A DNA stretch of 64,000 nucleotides from Saprospira grandis (GTDB lineage: Bacteria > Bacteroidota > Bacteroidia > Chitinophagales > Saprospiraceae). Positions 17,697-27,500 of the stretch are shown piece after piece. Where the stretch lies: positions 434,001 through 498,000 of the forward strand of contig NZ_CP110854.1 of the NCBI RefSeq assembly GCF_027594745.1. The letters run 5' to 3'. How positions within the stretch are numbered: the first letter of the stretch is position 1; each line of letters starts with the position of its first letter. The notes beneath the pieces are model-generated. The model was given only the letters and a program-made list of their open reading frames with translations, made no database searches and was not told the origin of the DNA. The position numbers and the translations under genes were made by a program.

Positions 17697-17709
17697 GCGC
17701 CACCATTTA

Positions 17710-17738
17710 AAGCCCCTTTGCCAGAAGCAAAGGGGCTT
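17710..17738 (+). terminator. Terminator of the pappalysin-like gene
   Basis: A perfect 12-bp stem (AAGCCCCTTTGC with GCAAAGGGGCTT) and 5-base loop are followed by a T-run, 13 bases after the stop codon. Confidence 0.9.
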
Positions 17739-17917
17739 TTTTTAGCCTAAGCTTTCGGGAAAGTGATCAAATCGTTAAAAGCGGGGCTATAGCAGGGAAT
17801 TTTATGGGGATAAATTGTATATTAAATGAAAATTCAGTCTTTTTGCGGCCAATAGATTTCTTTGGCCCAATTTAGGCTAAAAATCAACCAAAATTCATCC
17901 AACTCAACCCCCCGCTT

Positions 17918-18607
17918 ATGCAGCAAACTATACATCTTTTTTGTTTTCTTTTTTTCACGGTCTTTCTTTCGGCCCAAAACTTTTCGGTCTCGGCGGATTA
18001 TGCCAGTCTTCAGGGCGACTGCCAGGCGGAAATAGGGCCCCGGATTAGCCTAAAAAATGAAAGCAATCGCAAAATCACCTTGGTTTGGGAACAAAGCCGC
18101 AATCTCTGCCCCGAGGGCTGGGAGGTAGCGGTTTGCGACCGACAATGTTACTCCTCTTTGGTCCAAAAAAAGCAATTGGTGTTGGGCCCCAAGGAAGAGG
18201 TTTCTAATTTTCGGGTCAATTTTCGTCCTAATGGAAAGGAGGGAATTGGCAATTTAGAGCTCAAGATTTATGAAAAAGGGCTCAAGCAGGATGCCGAACG
18301 CATTTTGTTTTCTGCCTCGGCCAAAAATGAGCGCTCGGCACAAAAAATGTATCAGCCCAAGGCCGAAAAGCCTACGGTTTACCCCAATCCAGTGGTAGAG
18401 CATCTCATGCTTCGAGATGCCCAAGAGCAGGTCAAGTATTTAGAGATTTACAATGTGGTGGGCCGCAAAGTGTTGCAATTTCAGGTCAATGGGCAGCAAG
18501 ACAAATTTGATGTCAGCAGCCTCAACGGCGGCATTTACATGCTTCGGATGCTTGATGAAAACCGTCATATTATCCGCACAGAACGCATTAGCAAGTACAA
18601 TCCTTAG
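17918..18607 (+). CDS. Small T9SS cargo protein
   Basis: 229 residues with a signal peptide (MQQTIHLFCFLFFTVFLSAQ). The N-terminal part is beta-rich with four Cys residues (near 34, 65, 75, 79) that could form disulfides. From residue about 152 there is a type A T9SS sorting domain: YPNPVVEHLML, then YLEIYNVVGRKVLQF and DVSSLNGGIYMLRML. The protein should be moved across the outer membrane by the gliding-associated T9SS. The function of the mature part is unknown. It is transcribed in the same direction as its neighbours but has its own terminator. Confidence 0.8.
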   Translation: MQQTIHLFCFLFFTVFLSAQNFSVSADYASLQGDCQAEIGPRISLKNESNRKITLVWEQSRNLCPEGWEVAVCDRQCYSSLVQKKQLVLGPKEEVSNFRVNFRPNGKEGIGNLELKIYEKGLKQDAERILFSASAKNERSAQKMYQPKAEKPTVYPNPVVEHLMLRDAQEQVKYLEIYNVVGRKVLQFQVNGQQDKFDVSSLNGGIYMLRMLDENRHIIRTERISKYNP

Positions 18608-18626
18608 TCTTTTGCGCCTAAGATTC

Positions 18627-18658
18627 AAAAAGCCAGCTGTTTTCAGTTGGCTTTTTTT
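18627..18658 (+). terminator. Terminator of the small T9SS cargo gene
   Basis: The stem AAAAAGCCAGCTG pairs with CAGTTGGCTTTTT around a short T-rich loop, ending in a run of seven T. It lies about 20 bases after the stop codon. Confidence 0.8.
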
Positions 18659-18662
18659 GTTT

Positions 18663-18697
18663 TGGGGCCTCCGCTGCGGCCTGCAAGGCGGGGCAAT
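18663..18697. repeat. Truncated intergenic palindromic element
   Basis: Only the GGGGCCTCCGCTGCGGCCTG end of the modular element remains, directly after the terminator. The conserved core is absent. Confidence 0.5.
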
Positions 18698-18770
18698 CCA
18701 AAAAATCACCCCTCTTTTTTTTAAGTTTACAAAAAAGGTTGCTAACTTTATGTAATTAAAAAATAAACCA

Positions 18771-20201
18771 ATGAACACCCTTATGACTTTTTTGGTCCTT
18801 TTCACGGGACTTTTCGCTCCCATTGAGCTGCAAGAAAACAAAGCAGAATGTAGAACTAAGGACTATAGTAGTAAAGAAAGAATGAGCACAGAGGCCGCTA
18901 TTCCAAAAATTGATTTTTGTTTGGAATTTGCCCTAAATGCGATAGCGGTAGCCGATAAGGCAAGAAGCCTAAAAAATAGTATTAAGAAGGACCAATGGGA
19001 GGAAACCTTATACCTCAATGATCTTTATTTTAACTTTTATCAAGGTAAAAAGCTCAAAGTTTGTCGCCTAATTTCGAGAGAAATTAAGGCCTTAGTAAAG
19101 CAGGCAGACAACAAGCCACCCAGTCTATTTTTAGAAGAATTGGCCCAAATTTTTGAGCGTTATAATACCATAGAAAAGATTGAAAAATATAGTGCTAAAT
19201 CGGACTTTATTGAGTCTAGCATTGCTCCTTATGTCCTTTCGCCTAGCCAACTAGAACCCATTTTGAACCAATCCTTGGCCAAAGATGACTTTTTGACCAC
19301 AGAAGAGTGGAGGGAGAAAAAAGAAGCCGACTCTACCTACCTAGCAGAACTTACTAGATTCTATGACCTCCTTAACTATGGTGAAAGTAGAATCCTAAAC
19401 CAATTATTCAATATGGCTTCTTTAGAGGAGCAACTGCATTTAGACCCCGCCTTTAAATACTCTATTTCAGCTAAGGAGTTAATAGCGTTTTTAAAACAAG
19501 GAAATACAGGGCATCCTCTTATTAGAAAACAACTGATTCAACAATTGGCCAATCAATTAGATAGTAGCAAACACTACTCAATAGATGAGTTGAGCGCTAA
19601 AATTCACACGGAGCTATCCCTTTCTTCAAGTTTTAGGAAAGAGCTCTTTTGTCAAGAATTTTATGACGTAAAAAAACAGCGCTGGATAAACGGCTACCCT
19701 CCTGCTCCTCAGGAACTCTATCCTATAGACTGGCTGTATAGCTGCTTTGATGCTAAACTACGGCATACTAGCGTACGCCGAGAAGTAGTTGTTATACAAC
19801 TTAAAGAAGAGATTAAAGTCTGGTTTGAAAAACTACAACCTAGCATCAGTGATCCTAATATTAGAAACTACTGCCTAAGCAAAAAGCAATGGAAGGCCCA
19901 TATTCACAGCCTTTTTTCAGCATCAACGAGAAGTGGGTTAAAAATTCCTCTATTAGAAGACTATTTTCTGTCTAAAATAGATGAGATAAGCCCCAATGAA
20001 GACTACCTTTCTATGAACGATTTTATCAAAAACGTTTGGACTAAGTTCTTGGGAGACAAAGCTTTTCAGCGACTAGATCCTTTCAAGGAATTATCTGCAG
20101 AAGAGATTAAACAATTAGCAGATAGTGCTAGGGTGCTCTTAGCACCAGCAAAAAACTGGGAAAAAGCAATCCGAGATAGTCGTTGTCAGCAGTCAAAATA
20201 G
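18771..20201 (+). CDS. Secreted helical protein of unknown function
   Basis: 476 residues. The N-terminus (MNTLMTFLVLFTGLFAPIE) reads as a signal peptide, with Met1 or Met5 as the start. The rest is mostly alpha-helical, charged and Cys-poor; no family was recognised. LAPAKNWEKAIRDSRCQQSK at the end does not look like a T9SS tail. Base composition is lower in GC than in the genes around it, by eye, which may hint at recent arrival. No strong terminator follows; palindromic elements fill the next 740 bases. Confidence 0.7.
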   Translation: MNTLMTFLVLFTGLFAPIELQENKAECRTKDYSSKERMSTEAAIPKIDFCLEFALNAIAVADKARSLKNSIKKDQWEETLYLNDLYFNFYQGKKLKVCRLISREIKALVKQADNKPPSLFLEELAQIFERYNTIEKIEKYSAKSDFIESSIAPYVLSPSQLEPILNQSLAKDDFLTTEEWREKKEADSTYLAELTRFYDLLNYGESRILNQLFNMASLEEQLHLDPAFKYSISAKELIAFLKQGNTGHPLIRKQLIQQLANQLDSSKHYSIDELSAKIHTELSLSSSFRKELFCQEFYDVKKQRWINGYPPAPQELYPIDWLYSCFDAKLRHTSVRREVVVIQLKEEIKVWFEKLQPSISDPNIRNYCLSKKQWKAHIHSLFSASTRSGLKIPLLEDYFLSKIDEISPNEDYLSMNDFIKNVWTKFLGDKAFQRLDPFKELSAEEIKQLADSARVLLAPAKNWEKAIRDSRCQQSK

Positions 20202-20273
20202 CCTCTCTTTTTTGCCTTATATTGTTTTAACATCTAGCGCCCTGAACGAAAGTTTGGGGCTTTTTTTTGTTTT

Positions 20274-20396
20274 GGGGCCTCCGCTGCGGCCTGCGGCCTT
20301 GCGGCGCTACGTTTCGCAGCTCGCAGGTCTGCTCGGCCCTGCGGCCTAACGGCCTTGGTCTGCGGCTGCGCCGCACTGCTGCACATCGCTAGGCCG
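20274..20396. repeat. Intergenic modular palindromic element, copy 5
   Basis: The reverse-oriented variant core GCTCGCAGGTCTGCTCGGC is at 20319-20337. The GGGGCCTCC end faces the 3' end of the preceding gene, and the element ends ...CATCGCTAGGCC. Between this copy and copy 6 (20397-20641) I see no gene. Confidence 0.75.
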
Positions 20397-20641
20397 AATG
20401 GAAGTCCTGCGCTTCGGCCATCCTTTGATAAAAATTTCAGGCTAGTCAAAGCCGTAACTATGGCTGAGAAAAATAAGGCAAAATAGCAAGAAATTAACGT
20501 AAAGGATAGAAGTGGCAGGGCTTTCATTTGGCCTTTGCTGCTCCACGGTCTTTTTACTCTTGGCATTCTTCTTTGGCCCTTCTATTCATTCCGTTCCGTT
20601 TTCCCCTCATTCATCTATCATTGCGCAGCAATACCATCTGG

Positions 20642-20661
20642 CTGTAGGTTTCAACCTACAG
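20642..20661. repeat. Short palindrome with GGTTTCAACC core
   Basis: CTGTAGGTTTCAACCTACAG is a perfect 20-base palindrome. The same palindrome, in the other orientation of its core, is at 50030-50049. Confidence 0.65.
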
Positions 20662-20667
20662 TAAAAA

Positions 20668-20877
20668 GGGCCGAAGGCCCGCGGCTGAGGGATGGACAGC
20701 AGTGGCCCGAAGGGCCAGACCCAGCCGCCGAAGGCGGCGCAGGGCCGAGCGAACAGCGAGCTGCGAAACAGCCCGACCCGCCCGATAATTCATGAGGGTT
20801 TCAACCCTCATTTTGTATAGCTTCGCAAAGCGATACCGCTTTGCGCTGGGTTTCAACCCGGCGGAAGGGGCAGCCCC
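20668..20877. repeat. Intergenic modular palindromic element, copy 6, long form
   Basis: The core is at 20744-20761. Unlike short copies, its terminal arm carries an insert of about 85 bases at 20785-20866. The insert contains ATGAGGGTTTCAACCCTCAT (20792-20811), CGCAAAGCG/CGCTTTGCG and GCTGGGTTTCAACCCGGC (20845-20862). The same long form is seen in copy 15 and at the right edge of the window. Confidence 0.8.
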
Positions 20878-20887
20878 AAATAAAAAA

Positions 20888-20911
20888 GGCCTAGCTCCAG
20901 AAGAGCTAGAC
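20888..20911 (-). terminator. Terminator after the broken giant gene
   Basis: The stem CTAGCTC/GAGCTAG with a 5-base loop, extended by GG/CC, is followed on the minus strand by a T-run. It lies 29 bases after the final stop codon of the T9SS tail fragment. Confidence 0.7.
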
Positions 20912-20939
20912 CAGTAAAAATCAAAGTATCAAAATTGGT

Positions 20940-21527
20940 TTAAGGACGAACGATGACTACTTGGCGTTGGGCCATAGCTTGTCCATTTTTCAGTACAAAG
21001 AAGTAAGTTCCCTCGCTGAGGTTAGGCGTTTGGACCTGAATTGTCTGGCTGCCAGCTGCGGCGGTTCCCTCTTGAAGAACGCGGCCAAGCACATCGATTA
21101 GCTGCCATTGGCAATCCTCGCTAAGGCCTTTAGTAAAGTCTACTTGGAAGGCCTCGGTAGCGGGGTTCGGATAGAGCGTAATGCCGTCTAGTTCCTCGCC
21201 GATAGACTGGATAGCCTCCTCATTGAGTACGCCAGTGGGTGGATAAACCGTGAGGTCTCGGGTAGTGGCTACTTGGAGGACCTGTTTACTGGCATTATCC
21301 TGAATAAAGGCGACAGCTTGGAGGTTGGCGGGGTTGAGTGTACCTTGGTTGTAGACCCAGCTTCCGGAATAGCTAAACTGTTGGCCAGCCGACCAAGGTT
21401 GAGCGTATTGTTCTCCTGCTGCATCGGGGAGGATCGTTCTCATGACGGCCATTTCGGGGAAGCCACGGTCATTAAAGACTTGGTCTTCGGTGATTACGAC
21501 ATAGAAGGCATAATCGGAAGAATCCAT
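20940..21527 (-). CDS. Detached C-terminal fragment with T9SS sorting domain
   Basis: 195 residues from an internal Met, in the same frame as the 3633-codon frame but beyond its TAA. It ends in a type A sorting domain (LYPNPATEAFQVDF, WQLIDVLGRVLQEG, LSEGTYFFVLKNGQ). The intact paralogue has a close match to it. It is unlikely to be expressed separately, since it lacks a leader. Confidence 0.6.
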   Translation of the reverse strand: MDSSDYAFYVVITEDQVFNDRGFPEMAVMRTILPDAAGEQYAQPWSAGQQFSYSGSWVYNQGTLNPANLQAVAFIQDNASKQVLQVATTRDLTVYPPTGVLNEEAIQSIGEELDGITLYPNPATEAFQVDFTKGLSEDCQWQLIDVLGRVLQEGTAAAGSQTIQVQTPNLSEGTYFFVLKNGQAMAQRQVVIVRP

Positions 21528-21593
21528 TTGTCGGAGGGCTTCTCCTTGGGCATCGAGTTGGAGGATATTACCGGAGAAAACGATAGGATCGAG

Positions 21594-21596
21594 TTA
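21594..21596 (-). other. Premature TAA codon separating the T9SS tail
   Basis: The reading is ...FADFNI-stop-LDPIVFSGN. The paralogue reads AKFDIKMFPVNVQN, so a Lys codon (AAA to TAA is one change) was probably lost. The frame stays open on both sides. Confidence 0.75.
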
Positions 21597-24500
21597 GATA
21601 TTGAAGTCAGCGAACTGCATCATATCGTAATCGATACTCCATTGGTCAAGTTCTTCGGTAGTGCTAGCGCCTCGGGTAGTACCGTTGAGGCGATATCGGC
21701 TATTTTCTGTTAGTCCATAGTAAGATATTCTAGCATTATTATCCTGCCAGTTGAGGGCATTGAGTGGATCTTGGCCTTGGAAATCCGTAGCATATTGGAT
21801 CAGGTTAAGATCGCGGCCATTGTAATTATTATAGACGAGGTCATTGTATACATAAGTATTGATCTCATCCATAGAATCGCCTTGGGTATTAACATGATAG
21901 TAATTAGAGAAATGTTCGAGGAGGAGATTGCGGTTGCGTTCTCCGACCCAGACACTATCAAAGGCGAAGCCTTCAAAACCGTCGGTAGTTACTGTATTGC
22001 TATCAGAGGCAAAAGCGATACGGAAGCGGACAAAGTCTTCTCCGGCTAGGTGATCTAGGCGGAAGCGGCTATTATCCCAGGTACTGCTGCTATCGGTCCA
22101 ACCTTTGGGGTTGAGTAATCCGGCTTGGTTACCAGGTCGAGCGAGCAGGAAGTCCGTTTGGTACCAATTGATTCCTTGGTGAGGGTCACCTAACTGCATC
22201 CATTCGTTAGTTGCGTTATCGTAGTACTCCATAACGGCGCCATCAATATCGTTGAGCGTATGTCTCCAAGTATTGAGCACAATCATGGGGCGCCAAGACT
22301 GCGTAAAGTCGAAGCAAGGCGAATAAACCCAAGCGTGTTCGCCTGCGCCGTAAGTATAAGGCGTTTGGGCGGCGGTAACCCAGGCAAAGTTTCCGGGATC
22401 ATTGATTCCTGGTGCGGTTAAGTCTGCACGTTGCCAGAGGGCCAGCGAGTCGGGTAAGAGGACATTAGCTTCCTCTTGGTACCATCCGCCTGCATTAGTT
22501 TGGAAATCCTCTACATAAGGCGTTTGGTGGATCGTATTCACATAGGGTGAAATAATCAACTGATTGCTCATGGTATCGATACATTGGCCTTGATTATTCA
22601 CGACCAATTGTACTTGATAATTTCCATCGGTGGTATAGGTATGAACTTGGTTCGGGATCGTCACGCCAGAGGCTGGGTTAACGACTGTAGAGTTTCCGTC
22701 GCCATAGATCCATTCGAGTTGCCAGATACTATCTACGCCGGCCACTAAATTGGAGACCAGAGTATCTTCTACGAAAGTGATATTAGCGGCGACACAACCT
22801 CCTAGGGCGTAGAAATCTACATTTGGAGTATTGTACATCGTCACCAATTGTTGGTCAGTATTCGAGCAAGTAGTTAGGCTATCGTAGTAATAGTAAGTAA
22901 TATTTCTAGGTCCTGAATTGCCATTAAGGACAAGGAAAGAATCCTGAAGAATATCGGTTACTACTAGATCGTCGGTAAATAGTCCTCCTTGAGGCGAGAC
23001 ATAAGGCATCAGATTTTCGATAGTATCGGCAGAGCAGAAGCTTTGCGAGATATTCATAAAGATGCGTGGGTAGGGTCTCACTTCGAAAGAGTCGGTTATT
23101 TCATTCGTACAGCCATTGAGGTCGGTATAAGTATAATAGACATCATAGAGGCGGGTACTGCTCGTTGTATCGACTAGCTGCATAGGTTGAATGAGATAGA
23201 AGCTACTATCGAGGGTAAAGGTATCGGCTCCGGAAGTAATTTCTAGATAACCTGCACCAGGATAATAGGGTTGGTAAGCGAGTAAGAGGCTAGGCGCTTC
23301 ATTTTCGCAGTACACCCTATCGGGGTTAAGTCCAGTAAAGTAGAGTTCAGGAATAGTATCTACGCGGAAAGAGTCGGAGATAGACGAGCTACAGCCATTT
23401 CTATCGGTATAACTATAATCGATATGGTGCCATCCTACTCCAAAGTTACGAGCGACCAGGGTATCTTGCAAGCCTAGGCTAGGCAAGAAATTACCGCCAA
23501 AGACGGGGCCGATTCCGACTAGGGTATCGTATTCGATTTGGCCTTGTGGTCCTTCGATGACGTGGTTATTCACTCGAATCTGCACGGCTCCTGCGTTTAA
23601 GCAGATGCTATCGGGCATATTGGTAAAGTTCAGATCGGGTCGGGCATCTACGCGAGTAATAATCTTGGCTGTATCTACACAAATACTATTTGTGGGGTAG
23701 ATATAGCGGAGTTCAAACTCGCCATAGCGTCCTGATTGAATCACGGCAGAATCTGGGAAGAAGGCAGAAACGCCAGCTCCAGCAGAATCTGGGTAGACTC
23801 CTGCGCCGACAAAATAGCCAGGAAGAGGAGCACCAAAGACGGGAACAAAATCGAGCAGAATAGAGTCCTCATATACACAGTAAGAAGTATCCACGCCATT
23901 AAAGGTAGCGCTATCGGGGATAGCGATTACGGTAGCGGTATCGCGGATAATTGAAGTACAAAGCGTACTCAAATCTGTATAGCTATAGCTCACCACCTCA
24001 TTATTGTGTGCGGCTACGGGATCGTAGGCTAGAGCGGCTTGATCCAAGTTGGGGCCAGTACTTGTGAAAGTACCGCCAACAGGGCTTGGGTTAAGTGCTA
24101 CAGCTGCGGCATTAGCGCAATACAAAGAATCTAGATCAGTAAAGCTCACAATGGGGTGAGGCTTCACTTTGATAGGCATTTGGATGCTATCGGTACAACC
24201 TGTACTTGCATCGGTATAGACATAGCGGACATTATAAGAGCCCGGTGTCACCAACTGCGGATTAAAGGTATAAGTAGAGTCGGCAATATAGCTAATGCCG
24301 GGGCCAATCATAGAGCCTGATCCGCCAGCGATACAGCCAGTTTGAGAAAGATCTTCGATCTTAATATCATCTAAAGTAATTCCTTGGGCATCGATACCAG
24401 AGGCATTTTGGAGGGCAAAATTAAAGCCTCCTGTTACGCCAGTATGTAGGTAATCAAAAGAGTAAGGATTATAGAAAGTTTGATGAATAGCGGTATCTCC

Positions 24501-27500
24501 GATTTGCGTTCCTGCTTGTTGGGCGCTAATACTTTGCCCTTGGCCCATATACACATTGATTTGGGCGGGGTCGCAAGGTGGAGGCGTACAGTTATCGGCT
24601 TTAGCAAAGAAGCTAATGCGGTAAGTATGTCCAGTAACGAGGTTGAGTGTAGGCGTAAACAGCCAGGCATCTTCCACATCATTAGAGCTATTCACATAGG
24701 CAGCGCCTGTACCAGAGTAAGGAGCAATAGTAGTTCTCACCCAGGGGTTTCCGCTAGCGCTATTATTTAGGGCCAACCAGCCACCGGGAGGGAAGGCAAG
24801 AGAGTCAAAGTTGGCAAAGAGAATATCTTGTCCACCAGAAACAAACTGAGCACAAACGGGAGTAGGCGCTACCTCCATGCTTACGATAGAGTCATTTGTA
24901 CAATAGCTAGACTGCAACAGAGGCGTTACAGAAAGCTGAGGTAAAGCATTGACCACAAAAGTATCTGTAGCCTCATAGCTACAGCCAAAAATAGTATCTG
25001 TAGCGATATGCGTAACAACTTGGTTACCGGGCACTAGAGGGCCGGGATTAAAGAAGAGTCCTCCTTGAGCTACTCCATTGACCAACCAAAGGCTAGTAAA
25101 GTTGCTTCCTTGTGTATTGATATTGATTGGATCAACAGGATCTGAGGCACAATAAATCGTGCTCATACTAGCAGGAAGGAAGCTAGGATCTAAGGGTTCT
25201 GGAATCGTAATTTGCTTCGTATCAGAATTTTGGCAAACCGCCCCTTGCTTGATATAAGTCAAGTCATAGGTGGTATTGTTAGATTCTGGACTATGTACAT
25301 CAAAAGGGTTCAAGATATTATTCCTAAGCGTATCGGCAGTGGCATAAGCTGCGGTTCCGCCAGCGAGGGTAAAGACTCCACCGCTAGGTGCCCCAGCAAG
25401 AAGATAAAGTTCATCCTCTTCACAGTAAATATTATTAACAATACTATCAATGATTTCCACTTGGAAAGTATCCTCGATAAAGATAGGGGTAATGATAGAG
25501 CCCAGTACGTATTCCACGGTATCTACGGGTGCACCAAAGACGTACTCCACCTTGCGATAGACATACTCTAGGCTAAGCGTATCGTAGTTTCCAGGAACCG
25601 CTGCAGGATTATAATTAAACTCTTCGAGGTTTGTAGCGGGGTTGATGGTAGTCAGCCCTGCTCCTGCTGTATTTCCGACCACCATAATATTGATCGTATC
25701 GCTAAAGCTCACGCCAGCTTGGATCGGGATATTGGGGCCATCAAAATAGTTATAGCGTCCAGTTTCACGGCCAAAGTTTGCAAAAGTTTGGGTCCGACAA
25801 ATAGAATCTGGAATACCAATAGACAAAGGTGCTTCAATAACTTCAATAGAATCTTCTACTGAGTTTTGGCAAGCGCCATTGTTAATCACATAGCTCATTG
25901 CGTGTTTTCCTAGGCCTGCATTAGGGGGTAGGAAATCTACGGGAGCTCCAGCAGGGAAGGTAAAGCTACCGCTAAAGCCAATCGTTCCTACGCTTTCCCA
26001 TTGGCTAGGTTGTGCAGAATAGGGGAAAACACGATAAACAAGATTTTTCAGTAGTTCTCTATCCTGAGAGATAGCGATAGGGTTAAACTGAACACTATCG
26101 AGGAAGACCCCTCTAGCATCCACCCAAGAAGTATCGGTATCTGTTAGCGGACAAGTTTGGCCATTTGTATAGGTGTTTACATAGTTGTAAATCACTTTTA
26201 CATTTTGGACTTGATCATTGCCATAGCTACCATAAGTAGCGGCTGTAGGGTAGAAAGTAGAGCCATTAAATGCTCCAGGAATTAGGGTATTGGCAGCTAC
26301 GGTAGATCCACCAGCAGCTCCGGTATACTCAGCCGTGAAGAAACCTCCAGCGGGTGTACCTGTAAGCTCAATAGAATCTCCATTAGAGCAGATAATTCCG
26401 GGCAAGCCTGAGATTTCTAGGTTTTCATTATGGATGAGGACAAAAGAAGTGAAGAAAGTATCTACATTTCCTGCAGAAGTCATCATCATAAAGCTTTCTT
26501 GAGCCCAAGAAGGAATGCCTAGGCGGATTGTTCCGGTATAGACGATATCAGATCCGTAGGTTTGCGCTTGCAAGCCATTAGAGTCTATGGGTACCAACAG
26601 ATAATTATTGCTAACATCTCTCAAGTAGATAGAATCTACATAGAAAGGCATATTATTCACTTGCAGCTGTAGTGTATCGGCCACACAAGCCTCTAGGCTT
26701 GGGGCGATTGGGTTTTCGTTGAAGATATCTACAGAAGGATCTTCAAAGACCAGCATAATATCATCGGCAATAAAGTTACAGCCTAGTGTATCGTAGCGAT
26801 AATAAATCTGGTGGTAGCCTGCTCCAGAAATGGAGGGATCAAAATTTTCATTTCCAATGCCAAATAGTCCTGAATTAGCGGCCAAAGTCGCATCAAAAGG
26901 TTGGCTGTAGAAGCTATCATTTAATGATTGGCGAATAGTGGATGGTTGAACGGCATCATACAGACTCACTGGCGCACCCGTTGGGGTCAGTGGACTAATA
27001 CCGTTGATAGAAAGGTCCAGACCAAAACTAGATGGGGCGGCAACATTGGCCAAGGTAATAGCTACCGAGGTATCTGTACAACCTGTTGCGGCATCTACCA
27101 TTTCTAGGGTATAAGCCCCAGGAATGTTATTCACCACAAAGTTGGGTGTAGTCGCCGAAAGGATAGGCTGATCGTTAAGTAGCCATTGGAACTGACAACC
27201 AGCGCAGCCTCCGCCCATACGGTAAACCGTGAGCGTATCTCCATCACAAATATTGGCCTTAGTAGAGCTTACCGGAATACTTAGTCCGTTGAGTCGGTTC
27301 AAAGCGACTTGGTTAGACAAAGCGGCACAGCCCAACTGCGTTACTTCTAAAGAGTAGACCCCTACAGAATCCGTCTCATAGAAAGGAGTTGTTGTTGTTG
27401 TATTTAAGCCATAAAGCGGAGCGGCAGTACCTCCTTTTAGCCACTGATAGCTACAACCTACACAGTTGGCAGAATCTGCATAACTAAGCTCCACGGTTCC

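Noticed and set aside
21594..21596. Reassigned TAA codon (alternative genetic code)
   Set aside because: TAA ends many normal genes in the window (e.g. 17696, 21527-side fragment, 53257), so reassignment is not plausible.
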